A stretch of DNA of 64,000 nt, from NCBI RefSeq assembly GCF_051020985.1, contig NC_135003.1, forward strand, positions 1 through 64,000. Direction: 5' to 3'. This DNA is from Nomia melanderi (taxonomy: Eukaryota > Arthropoda > Insecta > Hymenoptera > Halictidae). Positions 17,051 to 33,600 of this stretch are shown here, piece by piece. A model generated the notes under the pieces. The model ran no database searches. It saw only the letters and a list, made by a program, of their open reading frames with translations, and was not told where the DNA came from. The position numbers and the translations under genes were made by a program. Position 1 is the first letter of the stretch. Each line of letters begins with the position of its first letter.

Positions 17051-19600
17051 GTAAACCATATAAAAATATATAAGACTATATAAAACTATATAAAACTATA
17101 TAAAACTATATACAACAATATAAAACTATATAAAACTGTATAAAACTATATAATACTATATAAAACTAATAAAGCTAAATGAAACTATGTAAAACTATAT
17201 AAAACTATATAACACTATATAAACCTATTAAAACTGTATAAAACTATATAATACTGTATAAAACTAATAAAGCTAAATGAAACTATGTAAAACTATATAA
17301 AACTATATAAAACTATATAAAACTATATAAAACTATATAAAACCATATAAAACTACATAAAACTATATAAAACTATATAAAACTATATAAAACTATATAA
17401 AACTATATAAAACTATATAAAACTATATAAAACTATGTAAAACTATATGAAACTATATAGAACTATATAAAACTATATAAAATTATATAAAATTATACCG
17501 AACTATATAAAACTATATAAAACTATACAAAACTATGTAAAACTAATAAAACTAAATGAAACTATGTAAAACTATACAAAACTATGTAAAACTAATAAAA
17601 CTATATGAAACTATTTAAAACTATATAAAACTAATAAAACAATATGAAACTATGTAAAACTGTATAAAACTATATAAAACTATAAGAAACTATATAAAAC
17701 TATATAATACTATATAAAACCATATGAAACTATATAGAACTATATAAAACTATATAAAATTATATAAAATTATATCGAACTATATAAAGCTATATAAAAC
17801 TATATAAAACCATATAATACTAATAAATCTATATGAAACTATGTAAAACTATATAAAACTAATAAAACTATATAAAACTAATAAAACTATATGAAACTAT
17901 GTAAAACTATATAAAACTATATAAAACTATATAAAACTATGTAAAACTATATGAATCTATATGAAACTATGTAAAACTATATATAACTATATAAAACTAT
18001 ATAAAACTATGTAAAACTATATGAAACAATATAAAATTATATAAAACTATATAAAACTATATAAAACTATATAAAACTATATGAAAATATGTAAAACTAT
18101 ATAAAATCTCATAGAACTATATAATACTAATAAAACCAAATAAAACTGTATAATAACATACAAAACTATATAAAACTGTATAAAACTAATAAAGCTAAAT
18201 GAAACTATGTAAAACTATATAAAACTATATAAAACTATATAAAACTATATAAAACTATATAAAACCATATAAAACTACATAAAACTATATAAAACTATAT
18301 AAAACTATATAAAACTATATAAAACTATATAAAACTATATAAAACTATATAAAACTATGTAAAACTATATGAAACTATATAGAACTATATAAAACTATAT
18401 AAAATTATATAAAATTATATCGAACTATATAAAACTATATAAAACTATATAAAACTATATAAAACTATATAAAACTATACAAAACTATGTAAAACTAATA
18501 AAACTAAATGAAACTATGTAAAACTATATAAAACTATATAAAACTATATAAAACTATGTAAAACTATATGAATCTATATGAAACTATGTAAAACTATATA
18601 TAACTATATAAAACTATATAAAACTATGTAAAACTATATGAAACAATATAAAATTATATAAAACTATATAAAACTATATAAAACTATATAAAACTATATA
18701 AAACTATGTAAAACTATATAAAACTGTATAAAAGTATACAAAACTATATAAAACTATATAATACTATATAAAACTATACAAAACTATGTAAAACTATATA
18801 AAACTGTATAAAACTATATAAAACTATGTAAAACTATATGAATCTATCCAAAATTATATAAAACTATATAAAACTATATAAAATTATATAAAATTATATA
18901 AAATTATATAAAACTATATAAAACTATATAAAACTATATAAAACTATATAAAACTATATGGAACTAATAAAACTATATAAAACTATATAAAGCTATAGAA
19001 AACCATATAAAACTATATAAACCAATATAATACTATATAAAACTAATAAAACTATATAAAACTATATAATACTATATAAAACTATACAAAACTATGTAAA
19101 ACTATATAAAACTGTATAAAACTATATAAAACTATGTAAAACTATATGAAACTATCCAAAATTATATAAAACTATATAAAACTATATAAAATTATATAAA
19201 ATTATATACAACTATATAAAACTATATAAAACTGTATACAGCTATATAAAGCTATACAAAACTATATAAAGCTATATAAAACTATATAAAACTATATAAA
19301 ACTGTATAAAACTACATAAAACTATATAAACCTATATAATAATATATAAAACTATATAAAACTATATAAAGCTATATGAAACTATATAAAATTATATAGT
19401 TTTATATAAAACTATATAAAACTATATAAAACTATATAAAACTGTATAAATCTATATAAAAGTATATAAAACAATACAACACTATATAGAAACTATATAA
19501 AACTAATAAAACTGTATAAAACTATATAAAACTATATACAACAATATAAAACTATATAAAACTATATAAAGCTATATAAAACTAATAAAACTAAATGTAA
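17051..19600 (+). repeat. Long satellite segment duplicated 8085 bp away (left copy)
   Basis: Rare variants at 17051, 17633, 18107, 19392, 19446 and 19591 recur at 25136, 25718, 26192, 27477, 27531 and 27676. Each is exactly 8085 bp further on, so at least 2.5 kb was copied with no net indel. Upstream of about 17050 the offset changes (8135 bp at 16673). Downstream of about 19600 the copies diverge. Confidence 0.85.
19392..19419. repeat. 28-bp perfect palindrome in the satellite
   Basis: One unit is inverted (GTTTTATATA reading on the plus strand), so TTATATAG-TTTT-ATAT-AAAA-CTATATAA forms a perfect 28-bp palindrome. It belongs to the duplicated segment and recurs at 27477-27504. Confidence 0.9.
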
Positions 19601-21779
19601 CTATGTAAAACTATATAAAACTATATAAAACTATATAAAACTATATAAAACTATATAAAACTATATAAAACTATATACAACTATATAAAACTATGTAAAA
19701 CTATATGAAACTATATAGAACTATATAAAACTATATAAAATTATATAAAATTATACCGAACTATATAAAACTATATAAAACTATATAAAACTATATAAAA
19801 CTATACAAAACTATGTAAAACTAATAAAACTAAATGAAACTATGTAAAACTATACAAAACTATGTAAAACTAATAAAACTATATGAAACTATTTAAAACT
19901 ATATAAAACTAATAAAACAATATGAAACTATGTAAAACTGTATAAAACTACATAAAACTATAAGAAACTATATAAAACTATATAATACTATATAAAACCA
20001 TATGAAACTATATAGAACTATATAAAACTATATAAAATTATATAAAATTATATCGAACTATATAAAACTATATAAAACTATATAAAACCATATAATACTA
20101 ATAAATCTATATGAAACTATGTAAAACTATATAAAACTAATAAAACTATATAAAACTAATAAAACTATATGAAACTATGTAAAACTATATAAAACTATAT
20201 AAAACTATATAAAACTATGTAAAACTATATGAATCTATATGAAACTATGTAAAACTATATATAACTATATAAAACTATATAAAACTATGTAAAACTATAT
20301 GAAACAATATAAAATTATATAAAACTATATAAAACTATATAAAACTATATAAAACTATATAAAACTATATAAAACTATATGAAAATATGTAAAACTATAT
20401 AAAACCTCATAGAACTATATAATACTAATAAAACCAAATAAAACTGTATAATAACATACAAAACTATATAAAACTGTATAAAACTAATAAAGCTAAATGA
20501 AACTATGTAAAACTATATAAAACTATATAAAACTATATAAAACTATATAAAACTATATAAAACCATATAAAACTACATAAAACTATATAAAACTATATAA
20601 AACTATATAAAACTATATAAAACTATATAAAACTATATAAAACTATATAAAACTATGTAAAACTATATGAAACTATATAGAACTATATAAAACTATATAA
20701 AATTATATAAAATTATATCGAACTATATAAAACTATATAAAACTATATAAAACTATATAAAACTATATAAAACTATACAAAACTATGTAAAACTAATAAA
20801 ACTAAATGAAACTATGTAAAACTATATAAAACTATATAAAACTATATAAAACTATATAAAACTATATGAATCTATATGAAACTATGTAAAACTATATATA
20901 ACTATATAAAACTATATAAAACTATGTAAAACTATATGAAACAATATAAAATTATATAAAACTATATAAAACTATATAAAACTATATAAAACTATATAAA
21001 ACTATATAAAACTATATGAAAATATATAAAACTATATGGAACTAATAAAACTATATAAAACTATATAAAACTATATAAAACTATGTAAAACTATATAAAA
21101 CTGTATAAAAGTATACAAAACTATATAAAACTATATAATACTATATAAAACTATACAAAACTATGTAAAACTATATAAAACTGTATAAAACTATATAAAA
21201 CTATGTAAAACTATATGAATCTATCCAAAATTATATAAAACTATATAAAACTATATAAAATTATATAAAATTATATAAAATTATATAAAACTATATAAAA
21301 CTATATAAAACTATATAAAACTATATAAAACTATATGGAACTAATAAAACTATATAAAACTATATAAAGCTATAGAAAACCATATAAAACTATATAAACC
21401 AATATAATACTATATAAAACTAATAAAACTATATAAAACTATGTAATACTATATAAAACTATACAAAACTATGTAAAACTATATAAAACTGTATAAAACT
21501 ATATAAAACTATGTAAAACTATATGAAACTATCCAAAATTATATAAAACTATATAAAACTATATAAAACTATATAAAATTATATAAAATTATATACAACT
21601 ATATAAAACTATATAAAACTGTATACAGCTATATAAAGCTATACAAAACTATATAAAGCTATATAAAACTATATAAAACTATATAAAACTGTATAAAACT
21701 ACATAAAACTATATAAACCTATATAATAATATATAAAACTATATAAAACTATATAAAGCTATATGAAACTATATAAAAT

Positions 21780-21805
21780 TATATAGTTTTATATAAAACT
21801 ATATA
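21780..21805. repeat. 26-bp perfect palindrome in the satellite
   Basis: Same inverted unit as at 19392, with one flanking base changed, so the perfect palindrome is 26 bp. Confidence 0.88.
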
Positions 21806-22140
21806 TAACTATATAAAACTATATAAAACTAATAAAACTATATAAAACTATATAAAGCTATATGAAACTATATAAAATTATATAAAACTATATAAAACTA
21901 TATAAAACTATATAAAACTGTATAAAACTATATAAAAGTATATAAAACAATACAAGACTATATAGAAACTATATAAAACTAATAAAACTGTATAAAACTA
22001 TATAAAACTATATACAACAATATAAAACTATATAAAACTATATAAAGCTATATAAAACTAATAAAACTAAATGTAACTATGTAAAACTATATAAAACTAT
22101 ATAAAACTATATAAAACTATATAAAACTATATAAACCTAT

Positions 22141-22320
22141 ATAAAACTATATAAAACTATATAAAACTATATAAAACTATATAAAACTATATAAAACTAT
22201 ATAAAACTATATAAAACTATATAAAACTATATAAAACTATATAAAACTATATAAAACTATATAAAACTATATAAAACTATATAAAACTATATAAAACTAT
22301 ATAAAACTATATAAAACTAT
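22141..22320 (+). repeat. Variant-free run of the 10-bp unit
   Basis: Eighteen consecutive perfect units without a single substitution. A similar run of perfect units lies around 28451-28560. Both runs end at the same variant string beginning AGTAATAAAACTATATG (about 22326, 28564; the string also recurs at 32766). Confidence 0.9.
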
Positions 22321-25135
22321 ATAAAAGTAATAAAACTATATGAAACTATATAAAACTACATAAAACTATACAAAATTATATAAAACTATAAAAAACTATA
22401 TAAAATTATATAAAATCATATCGAACTATATAAAACTGTATTAAACTGTATAACACTATACAAAACTATATAAAACTATATAAAACTATATAACACTATA
22501 TAAAACTTCATAAACCTAATAAAACTGTATAACGCTATATAATACTATATAAAACTATATAAAGCTATATAAAACTATATAAAACTATATAAAACTATTT
22601 AAAACTATATCAAACAATATAAAACTGTATCAAACTATATAAAACTATATAAAACTATATAAAACTATATAAAACTAATAAAACTATATAAAACTATATA
22701 AAACTATATAAAACTAAATACAACTATATAAAACTATAAAAAACTATATAAAACTATATAATACTATATAAAACTATATGAAACTATATAAAACTATATA
22801 AAACTATATAAAACTATTTAAAACTATATCAAACAATATAAAACTGTATCAAACTATATAAAACTATATAAAACTATATAAAACTATATAAAACTAATAA
22901 AAGTATATAAAACTATATAAAACTATATAAAACTAAATACAACTATATAAAACTATATAAAACTGTATACAACTATATAAAGCTATACAAAACTATATAA
23001 AATTATATAAAACTCTATAAACCTATATAAAACTATATAAAACTTTATAAAACTATATAAAACTATATAAAACTATATAAAATTATATAAAACCATTAAG
23101 ACTATATAAAACTATGTAAAACTATATAAAACTGTATAAAACTATATAACACTATGTAAAACTATATGAAACTATCCAAAATTATATAAAACTATATAAA
23201 ACTATATAAAATTATATAAAATTATACACAACTATATAAAACTTTATAAAACTGTATACAACTATATAAAACTATGTAAAACTATGTAAAACTATATAAA
23301 ACAATATAAAACTATATAAAACTATATAAAACAATATAAAACTATATGGAAACTATATAAAACTAATAAAACTGTATAAAACTATATAATACTATATAAA
23401 ACTAATAAAGCTAAACGAAACTATGTAAAACGATATAAAACTATATAAAACTATATAATACTATATAAAGCTATATAAAACTATATAAAACTATATAAAA
23501 CTATATAAATCTATACAAAACTATATAAAACTATATAAAACTATATAAAACTATATAAAACTATATAAAACTACATAAAACTATATAAAACTATATAAAA
23601 CTATATAAAACTATATAAAACTATGTAAAACTATATAAAACTATGTAAAACTATATAAAACTATATAAAACTATATAAAACAATATAAAGCTATATAGAA
23701 CTATATAAAACTGTATAAAACTATATAAAACTATATAAAACTATATGAAACTATATAAAACTATGTAAAACTAATAAAACTAAATGAAACTATGTAAACC
23801 ATATAAAAATATATAAGACTATATAAAACTATATAAAACTATATAAAACTATATACAACAATATAAAACTATATAAAACTGTATAAAACTATATAATAAT
23901 ATATAAAACTAATAAAGCTAAATGAAACTATGTAAAACTATATAAAACTATATAACACTATATAAACCTATTAAAACTGTATAAAACTATATAATACTGT
24001 ATAAAACTAATAAAGCTAAATGAAACTATGTAAAACTATATAAAACTATATAAAACTATATAAAACTATATAAAACTATATAAAACCATATAAAACTACA
24101 TAAAACTATATAAAACTATATAAAACTATATAAAACTATATAAAACTATATAAAACTATATAAAACTATATAAAACTATGTAAAACTATATGAAACTATA
24201 TAAAATTATGTAAAACTATATAAAACTATATAAAATTATATAAAATTATATCGAACTATATAAAACTATATAAAATTATATAAAATTATATAGAACTATA
24301 TAAAACTATATAAAACTGTATACAACTATATAAAACTATAAGAAACTATATAAAACTATATAATACTATATAAAACCATATGAAACTATATAGAACTATA
24401 TAAAACTATATAAAATTATATAAAATTATATCGAACTATATAAAACTATATAAAACTATATAAAACTATGTAACACTATATGAAACTATATACAATTATA
24501 TAAAACTATATAAAACTATATAAAATTATATAAAACTATATAAAACTATATAAAACTATATAATACTATACAAAGCTATATAAAACTATATAAAACTATA
24601 TAAAACTATATAAATCTATACAAAACTATATAAAACTATATAAAACTATATAAAACTATATAAAACTATATAAAACTATATAAAACTATGTAAAACTATA
24701 TAAAACTATATAAAACTATATAAAACAATATAAAGCTATATAGAACTATATAAAACTGTATAAAACTATATAAAACTGTATAAAACTATATAATACTATA
24801 TAAAACTAATAAAGCTAAATGAAACTATGTAAAACTATATAAAACTATATAACACTATATAAACCTATTAAAACTGTATAAAACTATATAATACTGTATA
24901 AAACTAATAAAGCTAAATGAAACTATGTAAAACTATATAAAACTATATAAAACTATATAAAACTATATAAAACTATATAAAACCATATAAAACTACATAA
25001 AACTATATAAAACTATATAAAACTATGTAAAACTATATGAAACTATATAAAATTATGTAAAACTATATAAAACTATATAAAACTATGTAAAACTATATGA
25101 AACTATGTAAAACTAATAAAACTAAATGAAACTAT

Positions 25136-27685
25136 GTAAACCATATAAAAATATATAAGACTATATAAAACTATATAAAACTATATAAAACTATATACAA
25201 CAATATAAAACTATATAAAACTGTATAAAACTATATAATACTATATAAAACTAATAAAGCTAAATGAAACTATGTAAAACTATATAAAACTATATAACAC
25301 TATATAAACCTATTAAAACTGTATAAAACTATATAATACTGTATAAAACTAATAAAGCTAAATGAAACTATGTAAAACTATATAAAACTATATAAAACTA
25401 TATAAAACTATATAAAACTATATAAAACCATATAAAACTACATAAAACTATATAAAACTATATAAAACTGTATAAAACTATATAAAACTATATAAAACTA
25501 TATAAAACTATATAAAACTATGTAAAACTATATGAAACTATATAGAACTATATAAAACTATATAAAATTATATAAAATTATACCGAACTATATAAAACTA
25601 TATAAAACTATACAAAACTATGTAAAACTAATAAAACTAAATGAAACTATGTAAAACTATACAAAACTATGTAAAACTAATAAAACTATATGAAACTATT
25701 TAAAACTATATAAAACTAATAAAACAATATGAAACTATGTAAAACTGTATAAAACTATATAAAACTATAAGAAACTATATAAAACTATATAATACTATAT
25801 AAAACCATATGAAACTATATAGAACTATATAAAACTATATAAAATTATATAAAATTATATCGAACTATATAAAGCTATATAAAACTATATAAAACCATAT
25901 AATACTAATAAATCTATATGAAACTATGTAAAACTATATAAAACTAATAAAACTATATAAAACTAATAAAACTATATGAAACTATGTAAAACTATATAAA
26001 ACTATATAAAACTATATAAAACTATGTAAAACTATATGAATCTATATGAAACTATGTAAAACTATATATAACTATATAAAACTATATAAAACTATGTAAA
26101 ACTATATGAAACAATATAAAATTATATAAAACTATATAAAACTATATAAAACTATATAAAACTATATGAAAATATGTAAAACTATATAAAACCTCATAGA
26201 ACTATATAATACTAATAAAACCAAATAAAACTGTATAATAACATACAAAACTATATAAAACTGTATAAAACTAATAAAGCTAAATGAAACTATGTAAAAC
26301 TATATAAAACTATATAAAACTATATAAAACTATATAAAACTATATAAAACCATATAAAACTACATAAAACTATATAAAACTATATAAAACTATATAAAAC
26401 TATATAAAACTATATAAAACTATATAAAACTATATAAAACTATGTAAAACTATATGAAACTATATAGAACTATATAAAACTATATAAAATTATATAAAAT
26501 TATATCGAACTATATAAAACTATATAAAACTATATAAAACTATATAAAACTATATAAAACTATACAAAACTATGTAAAACTAATAAAACTAAATGAAACT
26601 ATGTAAAACTATATAAAACTATATAAAACTATATAAAACTATGTAAAACTATATGAATCTATATGAAACTATGTAAAACTATATATAACTATATAAAACT
26701 ATATAAAACTATGTAAAACTATATGAAACAATATAAAATTATATAAAACTATATAAAACTATATAAAACTATATAAAACTATATAAAACTATGTAAAACT
26801 ATATAAAACTGTATAAAAGTATACAAAACTATATAAAACTATATAATACTATATAAAACTATACAAAACTATGTAAAACTATATAAAACTGTATAAAACT
26901 ATATAAAACTATGTAAAACTATATGAATCTATCCAAAATTATATAAAACTATATAAAACTATATAAAATTATATAAAATTATATAAAATTATATAAAACT
27001 ATATAAAACTATATAAAACTATATAAAACTATATAAAACTATATGGAACTAATAAAACTATATAAAACTATATAAAGCTATAGAAAACCATATAAAACTA
27101 TATAAACCAATATAATACTATATAAAACTAATAAAACTATATAAAACTATATAATACTATATAAAACTATACAAAACTATGTAAAACTATATAAAACTGT
27201 ATAAAACTATATAAAACTATGTAAAACTATATGAAACTATCCAAAATTATATAAAACTATATAAAACTATATAAAATTATATAAAATTATATACAACTAT
27301 ATAAAACTATATAAAACTGTATACAGCTATATAAAGCTATACAAAACTATATAAAGCTATATAAAACTATATAAAACTATATAAAACTGTATAAAACTAC
27401 ATAAAACTATATAAACCTATATAATAATATATAAAACTATATAAAACTATATAAAGCTATATGAAACTATATAAAATTATATAGTTTTATATAAAACTAT
27501 ATAAAACTATATAAAACTATATAAAACTGTATAAATCTATATAAAAGTATATAAAACAATACAACACTATATAGAAACTATATAAAACTAATAAAACTGT
27601 ATAAAACTATATAAAACTATATACAACAATATAAAACTATATAAAACTATATAAAGCTATATAAAACTAATAAAACTAAATGTAA
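25136..27685 (+). repeat. Long satellite segment duplicated 8085 bp away (right copy)
   Basis: Partner of 17051-19600; six rare-variant markers match at a constant 8085-bp offset. Confidence 0.85.
27477..27504. repeat. 28-bp perfect palindrome in the satellite
   Basis: Identical to the palindrome at 19392-19419, exactly 8085 bp away. Confidence 0.9.
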
Positions 27686-30600
27686 CTATGTAAAACTATA
27701 TAAAACTATATAAAACTATATAAAACTATATAAAACTATATAAACCTATATAAAACTATATAAAACTATATGGAACTAATAAAACTATATAAAACTATAT
27801 AAAGCTATAGAAAACCATATAAAACTATATAAAACAATATAAAACTATATAAAACTAATAAAACTATATAAAACTATATAATACTATATAAAACTATACA
27901 AAACTATGTAAAACTATATAAAACTGTATAAAACTATATAAAACTATGTAAAACTATATGAAACTATCCAAAATTATATAAAACTATATAAAACTATATA
28001 AAATTATATAAAACTATATAAAACTGTATAAAACTATATAAAACCATATAAACCTATATAATAATATATAAAACTATATAAAACTATATAAAACTATATA
28101 AAGCTATATGAAACTATATAAAATTATATAAAACTATATAAAACTATATAAAAACTATATAAAACTGTATAAAACTATATAAAAGTATATAAAACAATAC
28201 AAGACTATATAGAAACTATATAAAACTAATAAAACTGTATAAAACTATATAAAACTATATACAACAATATAAAACTATATAAAACTATATAAAGCTATAT
28301 AAAACTAATAAAACTAAATATAACTATGTAAAACTATATAAAACTATATAAAACTATATAAAACTATATAAAACTATATAAACCTATATAAAACTATATA
28401 AAACTATATAAAACTATATAAAACTATATAAAACTATATAAAAACTATATAAAACTATATAAAACTATATAAAACTATATAAAACTATATAAAACTATAT
28501 AAAACTATATAAAACTATATAAAACTATATAAAACTATATAAAACTATATAAAACTATATAAAAGTAATAAAACTATATGAAACTATATAAAACTACATA
28601 AAACTATACAAAATTATATAAAACTATAAAAAACTATATAAAATTATATAAAATCATATCGAACTATATAAAACTGTATTAAACTGTATAACACTATACA
28701 AAACTATATAAAACTATATAAAACTATATAACACTATATAAAACTTCATAAACCTAATAAAACTGTATAACGCTATATAATACTATATAAAACTATATAA
28801 AGCTATATAAAACTATATAAAACTATATAAAACTATTTAAAACTATATCAAACAATATAAAACTGTATCAAACTATATAAAACTATATAAAACTATATAA
28901 AACTATATAAAACTAATAAAACTATATAAAACTATATAAAACTATATAAAACTAAATACAACTATATAAAACTATAAAAAACTATATAAAACTATATAAT
29001 ACTATATAAAACTATATAAAGCTATATAAAACTATATAAAACTATATAAAACTATTTAAAACTATATCAAACAATATAAAACTGTATCAAACTATATAAA
29101 ACTATATAAAACTATATAAAACTATATAAAACTAATAAAACTATATAAAACTATATAAAACTATATAAAACTAAATACAACTATATAAAACTATAAAAAA
29201 CTATATAAAACTATATAATACTATATAAAACTATATGAAACTATATAAAACTATATAAAACTATATAAAACTATTTAAAACTATATCAAACAATATAAAA
29301 CTGTATCAAACTATATAAAACTATATAAAACTATATAAAACTATATAAAACTAATAAAAGTATATAAAACTATATAAAACTATATAAAACTAAATACAAC
29401 TATATAAAACTATATAAAACTGTATACAACTATATAAAGCTATACAAAACTATATAAAACTATATAAAACTCTATAAACCTATATAAAACTATATAAAAC
29501 TTTATAAAACTATATAAAACTATATAAAACTATATAAAATTATATAAAACCATTAAGACTATATAAAACTATGTAAAACTATATAAAACTGTATAAAACT
29601 ATATAACACTATGTAAAACTATATGAAACTATCCAAAATTATATAAAACTATATAAAACTATATAAAATTATATAAAATTATACACAACTATATAAAACT
29701 TTATAAAACTGTATACAACTATATAAAACTATGTAAAACTATGTAAAACTATATAAAACAATATAAAACTATATGGAAACTATATAAAACTAATAAAACT
29801 GTATAAAACTATATAATACTATATAAAACTAATAAAACTAAATGAAACTATTTAAACTATATAACACTTTATAATACTATATAAAACTAATAGAACTAAA
29901 TGAAACTATTTAAACTATATAACACTTTATAAAACTATATAAAACTATATAAAACTATATAAAACTAATAAAACTGTATGAAACTGTATAATACTATATA
30001 AAACTAATAAAACTAAACGAAACTATGTAAAACTATGTAAAACTATATAAACGTATATAATAACATATAAAACTATATAAAATTATATAAAACTATATGA
30101 AACTATGTAAAACTATATAAAACCTCATAGAACTATATAATACTAATAAAACCAAATAAAACTGTATAATACCATACAAAACTATATAAAACTATATAAA
30201 ACTATATAAAACTATATAAGACTATATAAAACTATATAAAACTATATAAAAGTATATGAAACTATGTAAAATTATATAAAACCATTAAGACTATATAAAA
30301 CTATGTAAAACTATATAAAACTGTATAAAACTATATAACACTATGTAAAACTATATGAAACTATCCAAAATTATATAAAACTATATAAAACTATATAAAA
30401 TTATATAAAATTATACACAACTATATAAAACTTTATAAAACTGTATACAACTATATAAAACTATGTAAAACTGTGTAAAACTATATAAAACCATATAATA
30501 CTATATAAAACTATATAAAACAATATAAAACCATATCAAACTATATAAAACTGTATAAAACTATATAAAACTATATATAACTATATAAAACTATATAAAA

Positions 30601-33600
30601 CTAATAAAACTGTATAAAACTATATAATACTATATAAAACTAATACAACTAAATGAAACAATTTAAACTATATAAAACTTTATAAAACTATATAAAACTA
30701 TATAAAACTATATAAAATTATATAAAACCATTAAAACTATATAAAACTATGTAAAACTATATAAAACTGTATAAAACTATATAAAACTATGTAAAACTAT
30801 ATGAAACTATCCAAAACTGTATACAACTATATAAAACTATGTAAAACTATATAAAACTATATAAAACGATATAAAACTATATAAAACTATATGAAACTGT
30901 ATAAAAGTATACAAAACTATATAAAACTATATAATACTATATAAAACTATACAAAACTATGTAAAACTATATGAAACTATCCAAAATTATATAAAACTAT
31001 ATAAAACTATATAAAACTATATGGAACTAATAAAACTATATAAAACTATATAAAGCTATAGAAAACCATATAAAACTATATAAAACAATATAATACTATA
31101 TAAAACTAATAAAACTATATAAAACTGTATAATACTATATAAAACTATACAAAACTATGTAAAACTATATAAAACTGTATAAAACTATATAAAACTATGT
31201 AAAACTATATGAAACTATCCAAAATTATATAAAACTATATAAAACTATATAAAATTATATAAAATTATATACGACTATATAAAACTATATAAAACTGTAT
31301 ACAGCTACATAAAGCTATACAAAACTATATAAAGCTATATAAAACTATATAAAACTATATAAAACTATATAAAACTATATAAAACTGTATAAATCTATAT
31401 AAAAGTATATAAAACAATACAACACTATATAGAAACTATATAAAACTAATAAAACTGTATAAAACTATATAAAACTATATACAACAATATAAAACTATAT
31501 AAAACTATATAAAGCTATATAAAACTAATAAAACTAAATGTAACTATGTAAAACTATATAAAACTATATAAAACTATATAAAACTATATAAAAGTATATA
31601 AACCTATATAAAACTATATAAAACTATATGGAACTAATAAAACTATATAAAACTATATAAAGCTATAGAAAACCATATAAAACTATACAAAACAATATAA
31701 AACTATATAAAACTAATAAAACTATATAAAACTATATAATACTATATAAAACTATACAAAACTATGTAAAACTATATAAAACTGTATAAAACTATATAAA
31801 ACTATGTAAAACTATATGAAACTATCCAAAATTATATAAAACTATATAAAACTATATAAAATTATATAAAACTATATAAAACTGTATAAAACTATATAAA
31901 ACTATATAAACCTATATAATAATATATAAAACTATATAAAACTATATAAAACTATATAAAGCTATATGAAACTATATAAAATTATATAAAACTATATAAA
32001 ACTATATAAAACTATATAAAACTGTATAAAACTATATAAAAGTATATAAAACAATACAAGACTATATAGAAACTATATAAAACTAATAAAACTGTATAAA
32101 ACTATATAAAACTATATACAACAATATAAAACTATATAAAACTATATAAAGCTATATAAAACTAATAAAACTAAATGTAACTATGTAAAACTATATAAAA
32201 CTATATAAAACTATATAAAACTAATAAAACTATATAAAACTGTATAAAACTATATAAAACTAAATACAACTATATAAAACTATAAAAAACTATATAAAAC
32301 TATATAATACTATATAAAACTATATGAAACTATATAAAACTATATAAAACTATATAAAACTATTTAAAACTATATCGAACAATATAAAACTGTATCAAAC
32401 TATATAAAACTATATAAAACTATATAAAACTATATAAAACTAATAAAAGTATATAAAACTATATAAAACTATATAAAACTAAATACAACTATATAAAACT
32501 ATATAAAACTGTATACAACTATATAAAGCTATACAAAACTATATAAAACTATATAAAACTATATAAACCTATATAAAACTATATAAAACTATATAAAACT
32601 ATATAAAACTATATAACACTATATAATACTTTATAAAACCAATAAAACTGTATAACACTATATAATTCTATATAAAACTATATAAAACTATATAAAACTA
32701 TATAAAACTATATAAAACTATATAAAACTAATAAAACTATATAAAACTAATAAAACTATATAAAAGTAATAAAACTATATGAAACTATATAAAACTACAT
32801 AAAACTATACAAAATTATATAAAACTATAAAAAACTATATAAAATTATATAAAATCATATCGAACTATATAAAACTGTATTAAACTGTATAACACTATAC
32901 AAAACTATATAAAACTATATAAAACTATATAACACTATATAAAACTTCATAAACCTAATAAAACTGTATAACGCTATATAATACTATATAAAACTATATA
33001 AAGCTATATAAAACGATATAAAACTATATAAAACTATTTAAAACTATATCAAACAATATAAAACTGTATCAAACTATATAAAACTATATAAAACTATATA
33101 AAACTATATAAAACTAATAAAACTATATAAAACTATATAAAACTATATAAAACTAAATACAACTATATAAAACTATAAAAAACTATATAAAACTATATAA
33201 TACTATATAAAACTATATGAAACTATATAAAACTATATAAAACTATATAAAACTATTTAAAACTATATCAAACAATATAAAACTGTATCAAACTATATAA
33301 AACTATATAAAACTATATAAAACTATATAAAACTAATAAAACTATATAAAACTATATAAAACTATATAAAACTAAATACGACTATATAAAACTATATAAA
33401 ACTGTATACAACTATATAAAGCTATACAAAACTATATAAAACTATATAAAACTATATAAACCTATATAAAACTATATAAAACTATATAAAACTATATAAA
33501 ACTATATAACACTATATAATACTTTATAAAACCAATAAAACTGTATAACACTATATAATTCTATATAAAACTATATAAACTTATATAAAACTATATAAAA

